Source: Wuchereria bancrofti (lineage: Eukaryota > Nematoda > Chromadorea > Rhabditida > Onchocercidae). Taken from it: a DNA stretch of 33,653 bases. Numbering within the stretch: the stretch's first letter is position 1; each line of letters opens with the position of its first letter. A program made the position numbers and the translations under genes. The DNA lies in NCBI GenBank assembly GCA_005281725.1, contig SSBO01000014.1:603087-636739 (forward strand). Direction: 5' to 3'. Below are positions 23,601-33,000 of the stretch, one piece after another. Below the pieces are notes generated by a model. It was not told where the DNA came from. It saw nothing but the letters and a program-made list of their open reading frames with translations, and ran no database searches.

Positions 23601-26042
23601 TTCTTTTCTTTTTTATTTTACCCATCTTTTTTCTTTTCTTTCACTCCTCTTCTTTTTCCTCTTTTCAAATCCCTTAAAGTTCTTCATTGTTTTTTTTTTT
23701 TCAAAAGAATTATTAACCATTTCTTCATTAAATATTCTTACAAACAAATATAGAAAAATTTATACTGGAGAAACTACGAGTAATTTTACCAATAACCTTT
23801 CATCTCATTAATTAATTAAACAGTAATGAATTGAATAAATATAAACAATGCATGCATTAAACATTTGATTGATTGCTCAAATTGTTTAGTAAAGTTTGTT
23901 CAAATCAAAAAGGAATACTTATTCTTTATGTGTATTTGATATAAATACTGTAAAATGATATAATTTTGATTCATCATTAAATGAAATGTTACTTATGTAA
24001 AACAGTATTTACTGAATTTTAGAATTTCTAATTATTTCAAAAGAATTTTAAGAATGAATTTTACTAATAAGTAATAGCATGAAAGGAAAAACGATGATAG
24101 GACGAATATTTATAGCTTCTATAGTGGACATTAAAGAACTAAAGAAATTACTTTGCTTGAAATACATATCTATGTTATATATCGCTATTTGCCGGTTCCA
24201 ATTAATGAAGTAGTATATGTTATGCATGTATGTGTGTATGTGTGTGTGTGTATGTGTGTGTGTCTGTGTGTGCCTTTGTCTGCACCGCCAAATTACATGG
24301 GGCCGATACCTCGCCGGTTGCTATGGAACGCTAATGATCCATCCAAAGCCGCCGTAGCTATCGTCACTGATGCCCGAAGCTATGGAACAAAATACAGCTC
24401 CATATTATCACCTTCCAACTTTCTCCCACCGTTTCAAATATAAAAAGTGAACTATCATCAACAATGCTAAATAAAGACATCCTTTTCCTCTTTTTTTTTT
24501 TTTTTTTGCCTATTCAGAAAACTTATCAATACCATGAAAAGCTTATCATGCATGAAAGGTTAAGTGATAAGAAAGTTAAACTGATTTGTTCCCTTCAATT
24601 CATCATTATCACTATCGTCATTCCTGTCCTTCTCTTCCTCTCTCTCTCCCTCTCTCCCTTCCCCTTTCCTCTTCTCCCTCTCTGTTTTCCCTTCCTCTTC
24701 TCTTTCTATTCTTTTTTTTCTGTCAAAAAACGAAAAAAAAAGGGATAAAAATTGCAACAATGCATCATAGCTCAACAACAAAATTGTCCTTTTTCGGTAT
24801 CAAAAACAAGAAGAATGTCATATCAAAATTTGCATGATTTTTTTTTTTTTTTTATTTGCAACTTTCTCATTTCTGATGATAAATTGGAAGAAGTTTCCGG
24901 TACATAATGGATGTTAATAATGATTGGCTATTATGATTCACTTAATTATGCAATCATATTATGTTGATCATTATGAGATTATTTTAAAATGATTATTATC
25001 AAAATGAAATGGTATTAAGATTACAGTCTTGAATTTTAATCTCAGAAATTTCTAATGAAATTCTTTAAAAAAGAAAGGAAAAAAGAAGAGAATTTTAAAA
25101 CAATTTCAACTTTTTTTTTTTTGTAAAATTTTTTACAAAAAATATATTTCAAAAAATTTAGTTCAGTAAAGTAGAACAGTTTCGATAGATATTTAAAATT
25201 AATAGAGGTAGCTATATTTTACCTAGAAAATATATATAAATTATAGTAGGAGGGAAAGGAAATTCTGAAATAAAAGAGTGCATAAGCAGAAATACAATGA
25301 ATGTTTGTTAGATGATTGAGAAATATTATATTGTGATTGAAAAAAGATGGGAGATTTGAAAAAAAAAAAAAAACTAATTTCCTTAAAAATTAAAGAATAA
25401 AATTCCGGCTACTTTTAATTTGTTGAGAAAATTATTTCTCAGCATGCTGCAAATCAGTTAGTCCATACTTAAAAGAAATTATTGAAAAGTTGTATTTAAG
25501 CAAAAATTTATATCTCTATCGTTTGATTAATTGAATACCGTGTCATGATGTGAAAAAAAAAATAACAAAATAATCAGATCATATGAATGTTTAATTAGAA
25601 TGATAAGCGAACGAGTAATATGAAATAATTTTGATGGCTACCATAACAAAAATTTTTCAAGAAGTCAATATATTCAGTCCCATCCGAGTGTACCTTTCTA
25701 ATATTATTGGTTGTGCGGTACGAATAAACAGCATTCAATTACTTGTAATTGAAATTTAACTTAAAACTGCGATTTATTGTTTTTTTTTTCTAGTGACAAT
25801 TATAATTGCTGAGTTTTTTTTTTTCTTTTATAAGTATTAAGCATTTACTTTTCATTAATTTATGTAAATAATATTAATAATGAAAAAATTTGAAATGATT
25901 GATAAGTATAGATAAGAGGAAAAAAAAAAAAAAAAAAAAGAATTAGCATACCAATCATAGTCAAAAGGCAACGACTCCACTTTTGGAGTTCACGACATTG
26001 ATTTCTTCGTTCTGCAAGGCAGCGTGATCCGCAACGTTTCAT
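8519..26042 (-). CDS. mbr-1: mbr-1/Mblk-1/E93/LCOR-family transcription regulator, 13 coding exons, 682 aa
   Basis: Spliced CDS on the minus strand, 5' to 3': 26042-25952, 15056-14970, 14003-13900, 13403-13169, 12482-12390, 11875-11681, 11117-10874, 10464-10288, 10091-9912, 9789-9671, 9597-9420, 9310-9120, 8673-8519. These sum to 2049 nt (682 codons plus TAG); every intron is GT-AG and all phases join. Residues about 1-94 resemble the LCOR/LCORL N-terminal region (RELQKW, then GFEQV, then DWSPTEKCPFC). PLDLS at 304-308 fits the CtBP-binding PxDLS motif. Two Pipsqueak-type HTH domains lie at about 374-419 (YTQADLDAAV ... GTRRASVVYGIPRSTLRNK) and 561-612 (RGEMSVHRAG ... YGVPHSTLEYKVKER). Known for the family: honeybee Mblk-1, insect E93 and vertebrate LCOR/LCORL are nuclear DNA-binding regulators; C. 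elegans MBR-1 acts in pruning neurites. Inference: a nuclear regulator recruiting CtBP. Family assignment is very secure; 1:1 orthology with mbr-1 is inferred. Exon 2 borders are the least certain part. Confidence 0.92.
9120..9310 (-). CDS. mbr-1: mbr-1-like exon 12 (residues 568-631, second Pipsqueak HTH)
   Basis: Acceptor CACTGCAG, donor TCCG|GTAATA; 191 nt. It holds RKYKKDALDEAV, RRGEMSVHRAG and YGVPHSTLEYKVKERNL, the highly conserved second psq HTH of the family and the best single piece of evidence for the gene's identity. A Lys/Thr-rich tail follows. Confidence 0.96.
9420..9597 (-). CDS. mbr-1: mbr-1-like exon 11 (residues 509-567)
   Basis: Acceptor AAACTACAG after a 73-nt intron, donor ACAG|GTATAT; 178 nt. 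A basic linker that ends in KKSRPKRGQY, the conserved lead-in of the second Pipsqueak domain, completed across the intron by exon 12. Confidence 0.92.
9671..9789 (-). CDS. mbr-1: mbr-1-like exon 10 (residues 469-508)
   Basis: Acceptor CTATTGCAG, donor AATG|GTATTA; 119 nt. It encodes the linker between the two HTH domains, starting EIILPPKQALVAIDG. No domain is recognised; the phase is consistent on both sides. Confidence 0.88.
9912..10091 (-). CDS. mbr-1: mbr-1-like exon 9 (residues 409-468)
   Basis: Acceptor GATTATAG, donor ACTGA|GTGAGT; 180 nt. It completes the first HTH (RSTLRNKIYKL) and continues into a linker with a basic GGKKKG patch, a possible nuclear localisation element, and a Pro/Thr/Asn-rich tail. 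Confidence 0.93.
10288..10464 (-). CDS. mbr-1: mbr-1-like exon 8 (residues 350-408, first Pipsqueak HTH)
   Basis: Acceptor ATATTTCAG, donor CCAAG|GTTAGT; 177 nt. The exon carries most of the first psq-type helix-turn-helix: SKRNYTQADLDAAVRDI, then GTRRASVVYGIP. The domain is cut by the intron at the Arg codon after YGIP and completed by exon 9 (RSTLRNKIYKL). This matches the first DNA-binding repeat of Mblk-1/E93. Confidence 0.93.
10874..11117 (-). CDS. mbr-1: mbr-1-like exon 7 (residues 269-349, CtBP motif PLDLS)
   Basis: Acceptor CTTGCAG, donor CCTAA|GTATGT; 244 nt. It holds EEDQPLDLSSRRAL, a textbook PxDLS motif for the CtBP corepressor, conserved in position ahead of the HTH domains in this family. 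Downstream is RRLRALINAI, close to but not a strict LxxLL nuclear-receptor box. An alternative donor 4 nt downstream (GTATTA) would break the phase with exon 8. Confidence 0.9.
11681..11875 (-). CDS. mbr-1: mbr-1-like exon 6 (residues 204-268)
   Basis: Acceptor ATTTCCAG, donor GCCG|GTAAAA; 195 nt, entered and left in phase 1. It is hydrophilic, with an Asn run (NNNN) and SAKENAKRAAHM. No recognised domain; it acts as linker between the N-terminal region and the CtBP motif. Confidence 0.83.
12390..12482 (-). CDS. mbr-1: mbr-1-like exon 5 (residues 173-203)
   Basis: Acceptor CTTTAG, donor CCAG|GTACAT; 93 nt. It encodes a predicted amphipathic helix (PEIANQLFCQSLLQW) followed by a Leu/Gln stretch. 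Together with VPL from exon 4, it resembles the conserved helix that follows the Cys region in LCOR-family proteins. The residue just before the acceptor would read through in the same frame, so the phase match to exon 4 decides the boundary. Confidence 0.85.
13169..13403 (-). CDS. mbr-1: mbr-1-like exon 4 (residues 95-172)
   Basis: Acceptor GATTTCAG, donor CTTC|GTAAGT; 235 nt, phase 0 in, phase 1 out. The first half is rich in Ser, Glu and Asn and probably disordered; the end (TPSVLPVMTPFVPL) is hydrophobic and Pro-rich and leads into exon 5. No known domain is visible. Confidence 0.88.
13900..14003 (-). CDS. mbr-1: mbr-1-like exon 3 (residues 60-94, CxxC motif)
   Basis: Acceptor TTTACAG, donor G|GTAAGT. 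It encodes PEAD...VQDWSPTEKCPFCDG, with C78-x2-C81 and C65/C91 nearby. This DW-x4-KC-x2-C signature matches the N-terminal region of LCORL-type proteins and may bind metal (inference). The reading frame stays open past the donor for about 49 more codons; see findings. Confidence 0.9.
14970..15056 (-). CDS. mbr-1: mbr-1-like exon 2 (residues 31-59)
   Basis: Acceptor CACTTGCAG precedes GTTTTGAACAA. The exon is 87 nt, phase 1 in and phase 1 out, and links exon 1 to exon 3 with GFEQV at its start and a split Glu (E of EPEAD) at its end, as expected for the family. The donor G|GTTTTC is weak. A strong internal GTAAGC donor follows GFEQ but would give an 11-nt exon in the wrong phase for exon 3, so I preferred the longer form. 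Confidence 0.7.
15915..15961. repeat. Perfect 20-bp inverted repeat with 7-nt loop
   Basis: Left arm 15915-15934 (TTAATTATGAATTTGAGAAA) and right arm 15942-15961 are exact reverse complements around a CCAATTC loop. Pairing does not extend outside. It lies in the first intron, near exon 2. Confidence 0.9.
16960..17032 (+). repeat. CT-rich low-complexity tract
   Basis: Runs of CTTT, TCTA and (CT)n. It creates two overlapping Ser/Leu/Phe-only open frames that are not genes. Confidence 0.85.
18265..18278 (+). promoter_or_regulatory. X-box-like site (RFX/DAF-19 consensus)
   Basis: GTTGCCATGACAAT fits the RFX X-box consensus GTHNYYATRRNAAC at 13 of 14 positions. A single site in a 10.9-kb intron is weak evidence of function. 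Confidence 0.25.
19255..19450 (+). repeat. Intronic duplicated segment, copy 1
   Basis: Contains CATTAAAATGCAACATTTGA, GACAGGGCCACAA, CACATTTTG and TTTAATTGATTCAAGCTCTT in the same order and spacing as copy 2 at 19975-20175. Confidence 0.65.
19975..20175 (+). repeat. Intronic duplicated segment, copy 2
   Basis: Contains TATTAAAATTAACCATTGGA, GATAGGGCCACAA, CCCATTTTG and TTTAATTGATTTGAGCTTTT; diverged from copy 1 by substitutions and small indels. The GGGCCACAA core is identical. Confidence 0.65.
21068..21111 (+). repeat. CCT trinucleotide microsatellite
   Basis: Two blocks of (CTC)n separated by TTCTTCCC; a pyrimidine-rich stretch surrounds it. Confidence 0.9.
24226..24272 (+). repeat. TG microsatellite, interrupted
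   Basis: Repeated TG/TATG units with a few interruptions; it directly precedes the GC-rich intronic patch. Confidence 0.9.
24276..24440. other. GC-rich patch in intron 1, possible regulatory element or small ORF
   Basis: CpG-rich against an AT-rich background. The 10-mer GCTATGGAAC occurs twice, 59 bp apart (24320 and 24379). The plus strand is open from ATG 24294 to TAA 24440 (starts MGPIPRRLLWNAND), but I recognise no homologue and see no splice acceptor. On the minus strand a donor-like CGAG|GTATCG occurs without an in-frame ATG. Confidence 0.3.
24621..24720 (+). repeat. CT-rich low-complexity tract
   Basis: Continuous pyrimidine tract with (CT)n and CCCTT blocks; it explains the Pro/Leu/Ser plus-strand and Arg/Glu/Lys minus-strand open frames around 24464-24837. 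Confidence 0.85.
25920..25939 (+). repeat. A20 homopolymer next to exon 1 donor
   Basis: Twenty A on the plus strand (T20 on the coding strand), starting 12 bases into intron 1 from the exon 1 donor. Confidence 0.9.
25952..26042 (-). CDS. mbr-1: mbr-1-like exon 1 (start codon, residues 1-30)
   Basis: Starts at ATG (26042-26040). An in-frame TGA two codons upstream, with no AG acceptor between, supports this start. It encodes 30 codons plus one base, with Cys at 4, 8, 16 and 25 and the family motif AERR...CRELQKW. The donor is G|GTATGC, followed at once by a 20-nt T tract on the coding strand. The split Gly codon at its end is completed by exon 2 to give TMIGFEQV, which fits the conserved VGFE-type junction in LCOR-family proteins. 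Confidence 0.82.
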
Positions 26043-26249
26043 TGATCAGTGGAAACGAGGTAGAATGAGGATTTTCGATACGTTGAAATCTTGCTGATTA
26101 TCAATAGGAAATAGCTAATCAAGCTTTCAGGTAATTCATACAATGATATATCTATGCAGCTGCATGATGCATGCAATGATTGTGTGTAATAATTGATACA
26201 TTACTTTGAAAATTAGAATAGGTTAGGAGATGAGGGAATAGATTAACAC

Positions 26250-26560
26250 AGGTGTATATGTAATGAAATTTGTGATTAGATTCTTTCGATTTAGAATAGC
26301 CTGCAATGCCGTGCCTGTGCGCAGCCTATATAGGTAACAAGAGAGGGAGGATCCTAGAATGGGCATTCACTCTGTGCTTTGGGCGTGATTTGTTAACCCT
26401 AACACTTTTCTACACGTCATAGGCCCTCTTCTTTTTAAATATATCGAGAAATCGGCTAACACAGGCCAACTACTCTTTTCTTCATTAGGGCCTCACGACA
26501 GCCAATCGTTTCTCAGTCCTGGCCGAGCTTTTCGTCTATTTCCCTATTCTCCCCCCCCCT
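26250..26560 (-). promoter_or_regulatory. Probable promoter/5'UTR region of the mbr-1-like gene
   Basis: This stretch just upstream of exon 1 is clearly richer in G+C than its surroundings. It holds CCTATATAGG at 26325-26334, 283 bp before the ATG. That palindrome can be read as a TATA box in either direction or as a CArG box (CC, six A/T, GG). A C8+ run lies at 26551-26559. No transcription start can be fixed from sequence alone. Confidence 0.4.
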
Positions 26561-27034
26561 CTCCCAATTCTCAAAAAATATATCTACACATTTTTTTTTC
26601 TCGTATATTTTGCAAATACAAAATACACCTTTCTACCAAAAAAAAAAAAAGTACCGAAATGTTATTCAGCAGTATACTCCTTATAAACAGAATACGGTAA
26701 TTCGATTAGTTCGATGAGTTGTACAAAATAATTCATTCAGCATTTCAATATGGAATGAACTAAGTAATTAGTAAATAGAAATTATAAGTTTTTGATAAAA
26801 TGTATAGAATTGCTAAAATTAATGTTTGCAACACTTTGTTAACTTACTAAAACAATACAAAAGAGATAAAAGAAAAAAGATAAAATTTTTAAATCTCAAA
26901 AAAAAAAAAAGAAGTCAAGAAAAGAAAAAAAAAATAAGTGATTAATGAAAATTCAAATACAAAAATTCAAAAAAACAATTGGCGCATTCATTAATCCATG
27001 GAAAGCAAATTACTAAACAATTGGATTTTTACTG

Positions 27035-27059
27035 AAAAAAAAAAAAAAAAAAAAAAAAA
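27035..27059 (+). repeat. A25 homopolymer
   Basis: The longest single-base run in the window. It underlies the poly-Phe end of a minus-strand open frame at 27013-27213. Confidence 0.9.
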
Positions 27060-29987
27060 GAATGATACCACATAAAATGAACGGTATGTTTAAAGTTTGA
27101 TATGCATAACAAAGCTCTAAAACTTTAAATGATAAATGAGATAAGATGGATACAGACACAAAAGCATTGGCGATTCCAGAAGCTAAAACAGAAATAAGCA
27201 CATGTGGAGACAAATGCTTAATACACTCTCAACCAGTGCTTTTGGCCTCTTAGTTAAGCCTTAGTTATCCGGCCCGCCCTCTATCACAATACTGAAGGTA
27301 TTGAATTCCCTTCCTATTTTCATTGACGGTAAATTAGTAAGCACATATCACTTATTTTAATTACCGTTATCATTATCACCATTATCATGCAAACATCGGA
27401 TTTTAATCTAAATGAGAAAAAAAAAATGATTTTTAATTGACTGAAAGTAATAATAATAACAATAATAATTCATTTTCAATCAAATTCAATTTCATACATT
27501 ACTAAATTTTTTCGTTTTTTTTCTTTTTTTTTTTTTGTTTCAATGTAGCAAAATAAAGTTAATTTCATTTACAAGGAAACCAAATAAATGTCCCAATTTT
27601 TGTTATTGAAAAAAAAAAGGAAGCATTTTTTCTTTTATTTTTAAATTGGCTCCTAATTTTTTTGAATGGCCAATTTTGGAATTTAATCTTTTTATTCGAC
27701 TCTTTTTATCCTTATCCTCTTTGAAATGGAAAAAATTGTATCAATGAACAAATGAACAAATTGAAGACTGCTCTTCTTTTTGAATAAATTTTTTTGGTTA
27801 AATTTTAAAAAATTTTTCCCATTTTCAATTCATCTAGGGCAAAAAAAAACTTCAATTTGAATACAATTTATGAATTGTTGCATGAAACATAAAACACGAT
27901 AAGAAAATTTGCAAATTTATTTGTTTTTAAAAATTTGAATTTTTTGATAGTTTCCACTAAATTTCCGCATTTTTGTTTACAAACAACCACAAACAAGTGA
28001 AAAATTTTTTCAAAGTGCAAAATAGATGGCAAAAAAAAAACAACAACATTGTTTGTTTTCTAACAAAAAAAAAATTCCCATTCTATGCAAGCAGAAAATT
28101 AGCTTTTATAATAAAAACGAATTTTTTCTCCTTTTTTTTAAACGGACGTAAAAATATTGAATGCCAGCAAATTCATTTAAAAAATTCTAGAACAAAAAAA
28201 TTAAAAAAATGTTCCGATAGATTTTCATATTTTAATATTTTTATTGCACCTTTCTTTTCTTCTTTTCTTCATACGTCAAGCAAAATTTTAATTAATGCCT
28301 TTTCTTTTTTTTTTTTTTTTGAAAGTTTCACAGCAATCTGTGGTCAACACAGAATTCACCAATCTATTTTACTCTTACAAAATTTTAAGCTTTTAATCAC
28401 TTTGCTTTAAATAAATGAAAAAAACAACAACAATTAAAGAAATGAAACATTTGTTAATGAAAGTTGCATTCACTTTTTTCTTCCACTTTTTTTTTGTCCT
28501 TTTTTTCTGGAAGAATATTAATTGAAAGGAAAAAAAAAAACTTGTTGAATAGAGTACTGAATAAAGTAATCTGAATACTTCTTATATCATCATCGTTTAT
28601 GTTTTTGCTGTTTGGCATTCTGATAGAAACAAATAATGATTTCAGCAAAAAAAAAAAAAAAAAAACGAGTGAAAAAATATAATTATGCAATGACAAAAAG
28701 AAGAATGAGAAATATAAAACAAAAAAAGAGTATAATAACTACATATAAATTAATCACAAAAATTGCTATATTTCATTGTTTTTTAAAAATGTTATCATAA
28801 TTATCATTTTAAGCTTAACAACTTTAAAACATTTTTTCTTTCTTTTTTTTTCTAATAAACAAAATGAAATTTCCGAATAGGTTTGTCAGTGAATATTAGA
28901 AATTTGCATGCTACTGAGAAGTTAAGCCGAAAGAAAGAAAAATTTTTCAATTTTATAATAAATGAGAGAAAATTTTGAAAGGGAATAAGTTGGAACATGC
29001 AATTTACAGATAAAATGAATACTTTGTGTTTCAACGTGATATAAAATTCATTCCGTACCCATCTAAGTTTATCGATGAAATCTTTAACACTTCAATTCTG
29101 TTCGTCTTCCATTCATTTTCCACTTATATTTATACCAACTAATTGTTGATCACTTTGGTATTGGTTCACATTTTGATTTCTCAGTTTTTTAGCTTGCTTA
29201 TTTTAACAAAAATTTTCAAATACACAGTGTTTTTTCTTAAAGTTCTAGAAAGGCAAATGCATGAAACGGTAAAATTAAAACTTTAATAATTTAAAATTTT
29301 GTTATTATTAGTAAATCATATAATTTTAAACATCTAAAAATTTATTAATTCAATTCTATTCAAAATTAATTTTAAATGTTTAAGACAAGTCAATGTGTTC
29401 CACAAATTTTTTTAGCATTCTCATTGTTTCAGTTAAATTTTATTAGCAACAATGAAAATATTTCTTTTTACGCAGAAAGCATTCATAGTAGTATTATAGC
29501 ATAAATTATTTAGATCTATAAAGTTGAGAAAAAGAATTTTTATTTTTGTTTTATAAATAATTAATTCAGCTAATGATGCTAAAATAATATTAGATATTTA
29601 ATTCTTTCATTTTAACTTTCATTCATCATATTTATCTCAAAATGTTTGAAATAAAAATTTTTATGGTGTAATTTTAGGTTAATTAGATGTTGAAATTTAA
29701 TATAACCACCGTAGTGTTGTTTGTTATTGTTGCATTTCTGAATTAGGACGGTAGACAACTATAAGGCATAATAGCAGAATGCTGTGTTGTCAATTCTTGT
29801 GCCTCATTACACTTGATTTATTCGCTGTCCATTATGTGACGCAATAAATTGTGGTCCTTAGCTGTCTTCCAAGTAAGCGTAGTTATCATCATTCTTCCCC
29901 AAAAATATTTCTTACTGTAACTGATTTCATTTTGAACTATCTTTTATTTTTGTTTATTTGTTTTGTTTTGTTTTTTCTTCAGTTGTT

Positions 29988-30029
29988 ATTCATTCATTCA
30001 TTCATTCATTCATTCATTCATTCACTCAT
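29988..30029 (+). repeat. ATTC tetranucleotide microsatellite
   Basis: About ten ATTC units with one late substitution (CACTC). Confidence 0.95.
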
Positions 30030-33000
30030 TAATAATTTTCCATTTTATTTTGTTCGTTTATTTATTTGTTCATTTTTTTTTGCACTTTTTTAATAATTCA
30101 TATTAATTATAAATAGTTACTAATTTTTGGAAGGATTTTCCATATGAATATAATGAAATAACTAAAAATTATCGTATTTCAAATTTTTGACGTTTCATTG
30201 TTAGTAACTTTAGCCTAAATCTTAAACAATAGTATGATTAATAATAAAATTGTTTTTTGTTAAGATATTTTGACAAAATAATCAAATGATAGCATCAAAT
30301 TTACTGAGCAATTAATCTATTTATCAAGATACTTTCTAGTTATAATTTTTTCAAAAAAATATGACTAATTGCTTGCAGCAAGTTAACATCAGTAAATGTT
30401 GACTGATAATTAATTCTTAATGTTTAACTAAAATAAGTTATTTAAAAAAAAAAAAAAATTGTTTGGCTTAGTCATTACAATATTTAACAAATGAACAATA
30501 ATTCTTTTCTTTTGAACTAATTCAATCTTAAGCCTATTCTAAGTAATATATCAACTGAGTTATTTGAAAATTTACTAATCTATGGAAGAATTTGAATTTT
30601 TTCGCTTCTTAGTAAATTGGAAAGTATAACAAAACAAAAATGGATAATTGATGAGTTCAAAATAGTGTTGATTAATTAGCAATATCATTAATTTGCGTAT
30701 AGAAGAGGAAATATTAGATTGTCATTTCAAGTCTTTTGTATTTATTAACATTTATTCAAACTATTCCATAAGTTTGACTATAAATTGGTTGGTAAGAACA
30801 GAAAAACGAAACAACTAAGAAAATGGATACACAATTGAAGAGAATGAGGAGAGCAAAAGAGGGAAAGATCAAATGATGATATTTCGCATAGTGGTAGTGA
30901 GTGGCCTATGATATTACAGATCGTAAATCGCGATTAAGCGATAGGTCGTTGTACCCTTGCAAAATGCAATTTTATGACCCTCGCTGCAAAACTTTAAAAT
31001 TTGATTGTTACCGAATTCAACAATTCACCAATCTGTAAAGGCGTTATTTTTTCAGAAATTATTAAGGCTTCTTCATAAGAAGGCGGTACCGCTGACGTCT
31101 ATTCATTTCTATTTACGGAGCACTTCTGTTGTTCCTGTTCTCTTTTTATCATCTTGTTGAATCCTTTTCCGCCTTTCCTTTGCCAATCTTTCAGCTGTAT
31201 TCCAACATTTTTGCCTATTAAGTGATAGAATGCTTTTTTAATTGCACTGCTTTAAATTTCATAAGTTAAACATATTTTGCACCTCCTTTTCTCTTCCATT
31301 TCTACTCCTTCATTGAGACATTTTCCGGTTTATAGATAGATGCTCTTCTATTAATGACACATTACAAGCTGTTTGTTTTTGGGTAATTTTACCCATTTCA
31401 TTCAATTTTTACCTTCTTTTCTATTATCTATTTTTCTCTCATCCAATTCTCATCCTCTTCATCTTTCCTCCCTTTCTCATCATATTTTATAAATACCATA
31501 TTATTTGTTATATTTTGTTTTGCAATCAAGTTACGGTGTCAATGAGTGAAATGTCTATTTTTAAAATTAGAGCGACTAGTTGAATTAGAATTATTTAATT
31601 CGGTTTAATTTAATTTAATTGATTGTTACCAACTATTACGTTAACTGAGCAATATGTTGTACCGATTGTGAGTAGAACTTTGATGGTAACGTCTCATAAA
31701 AGTCAAGAAGTGCATCTGAACTATAAAAATTACCCGTGAATTTAAAGCAGTATGGATTAATAATATCCTATAATAGTTTTAGATATGAGCCAAATGAATC
31801 AATAAAGCTCAGTGTAAATATGCATTTTAAACTATTAATGATTTGAACTACCAGATTTAAACTCATTTAAACTCAACACAATTCTACCAGTTAAACAATT
31901 ACCATGCTTCAACATTTTCATAAGGTTACATTTGATGAGAAACTTCATCAAGCGTAGATTTTTGAACAAGAATTAAGTGAGCTGGAGTAAACTTCAAATA
32001 GTTTTACTTCTATTATAACCTCTTTGAAATGCCCCCAAAATTGTTTTTTTTTTTTTCAAAAAAGTTGAATTTTTTTTTTTTTTTGGTAGAAGAAATTTTC
32101 AAATAGCAATTTGAGAAGATGAATGAAAGAAGATTGTTCATTATTTATGAATTTTGTTATTATTAATCAGTTTTGGCAATATTTAATCATTAAGCTAAAA
32201 TTTCGTTATTATTATTACTGAGCATATTTCTGATTTATATGTATATGATATTTTGAAATCAGTAATCTATAGATACGTACATACATTTCCTAAATTAAGT
32301 ATCTGATAGACAGATTATATTCTCTGAATGAAATATCTGACAGCGATAAATGTATCACTCACTAGTTGAATTCATCTGATTTGTCATATAAATATGAAAT
32401 GTAGCGTTGGCATTCACTGCTCATATATCAAAACGATCTTGTGCAATTAACGCATGATGTATACATATTGTGATATCGATGAGATAACAAGTGTTGATAA
32501 GAATGACATGGTGTACTCAGTCAGTTCCCCTTTTCATGTACTGATTTATCATATAGCTTTGTCGTCATTTAATCTGTCATTTTCATTCATACATAAAGCT
32601 ATCTTATTGAAATTAACAACTTTTGTTTTGTTTTGTTTTTTAATCTTTATAATTTAATTATTTGTGATATTTTCATATAAATTAAATGATTGTTTCAGTT
32701 TTTAAAATTTCCAGAGTTTAGCTATTTTTTTTTTTATGATAAATTATATATGTATATATATATTTTAATAACAAATGTTGATAAGAATGACTGATCTGTA
32801 ATATAGCCTTTTATAATTCTACATATATATATCCCCTTTTATAAATTTCACTAAGAAAATTCTGAAGTTAATTAGACTGAAAAAGTTTTATCTGGAAATT
32901 TGATTAGTTATAAAAATATGAATTTTAAAATTTGTTAATAATCTTAATCTACCATGTTTTTTTTTTTTTTTTTTAAACGAAAGCATAATTATTTATGATT

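Larger units (their letters stand above)
15057..25951 (-). other. Giant first intron of the mbr-1-like gene (10,895 bp)
   Basis: It separates exon 1 from the exon 2-13 cluster; the other introns are 73-966 bp. Contents: many A/T homopolymers, CT-rich and CCT microsatellites, a TG microsatellite followed by a GC-rich patch (24276-24440), a diverged duplicated segment (19255/19975), a perfect 20-bp hairpin (15915-15961) and an X-box-like site (18265). No convincing nested gene on either strand; the open frames at CT-rich tracts (16863-17080, 24464-24837) are low-complexity. Confidence 0.75.

Noticed and set aside
24317..24329. Second X-box site (GTTGCTATGGAAC)
   Set aside because: It is one base short of the 14-nt RFX consensus, so I kept it only as part of the GC-rich patch.
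24464..24837. Three overlapping open frames on both strands
   Set aside because: All are translations of the CT-rich tract (Leu/Ser/Pro on plus, Arg/Glu/Lys on minus).
27013..27213. Hydrophobic 66-codon minus-strand frame upstream of the mbr-1-like gene
   Set aside because: It ends in poly-Phe from an A25 run; no donor in phase with exon 1 and no recognisable family.
27973..28410. Longest open frame in the window, 145 codons, plus strand
   Set aside because: It is Lys/Phe/Asn-rich, crosses several A and T homopolymers that cannot make stops, and has no domain or splice support. Probably chance, though conservation was not tested.
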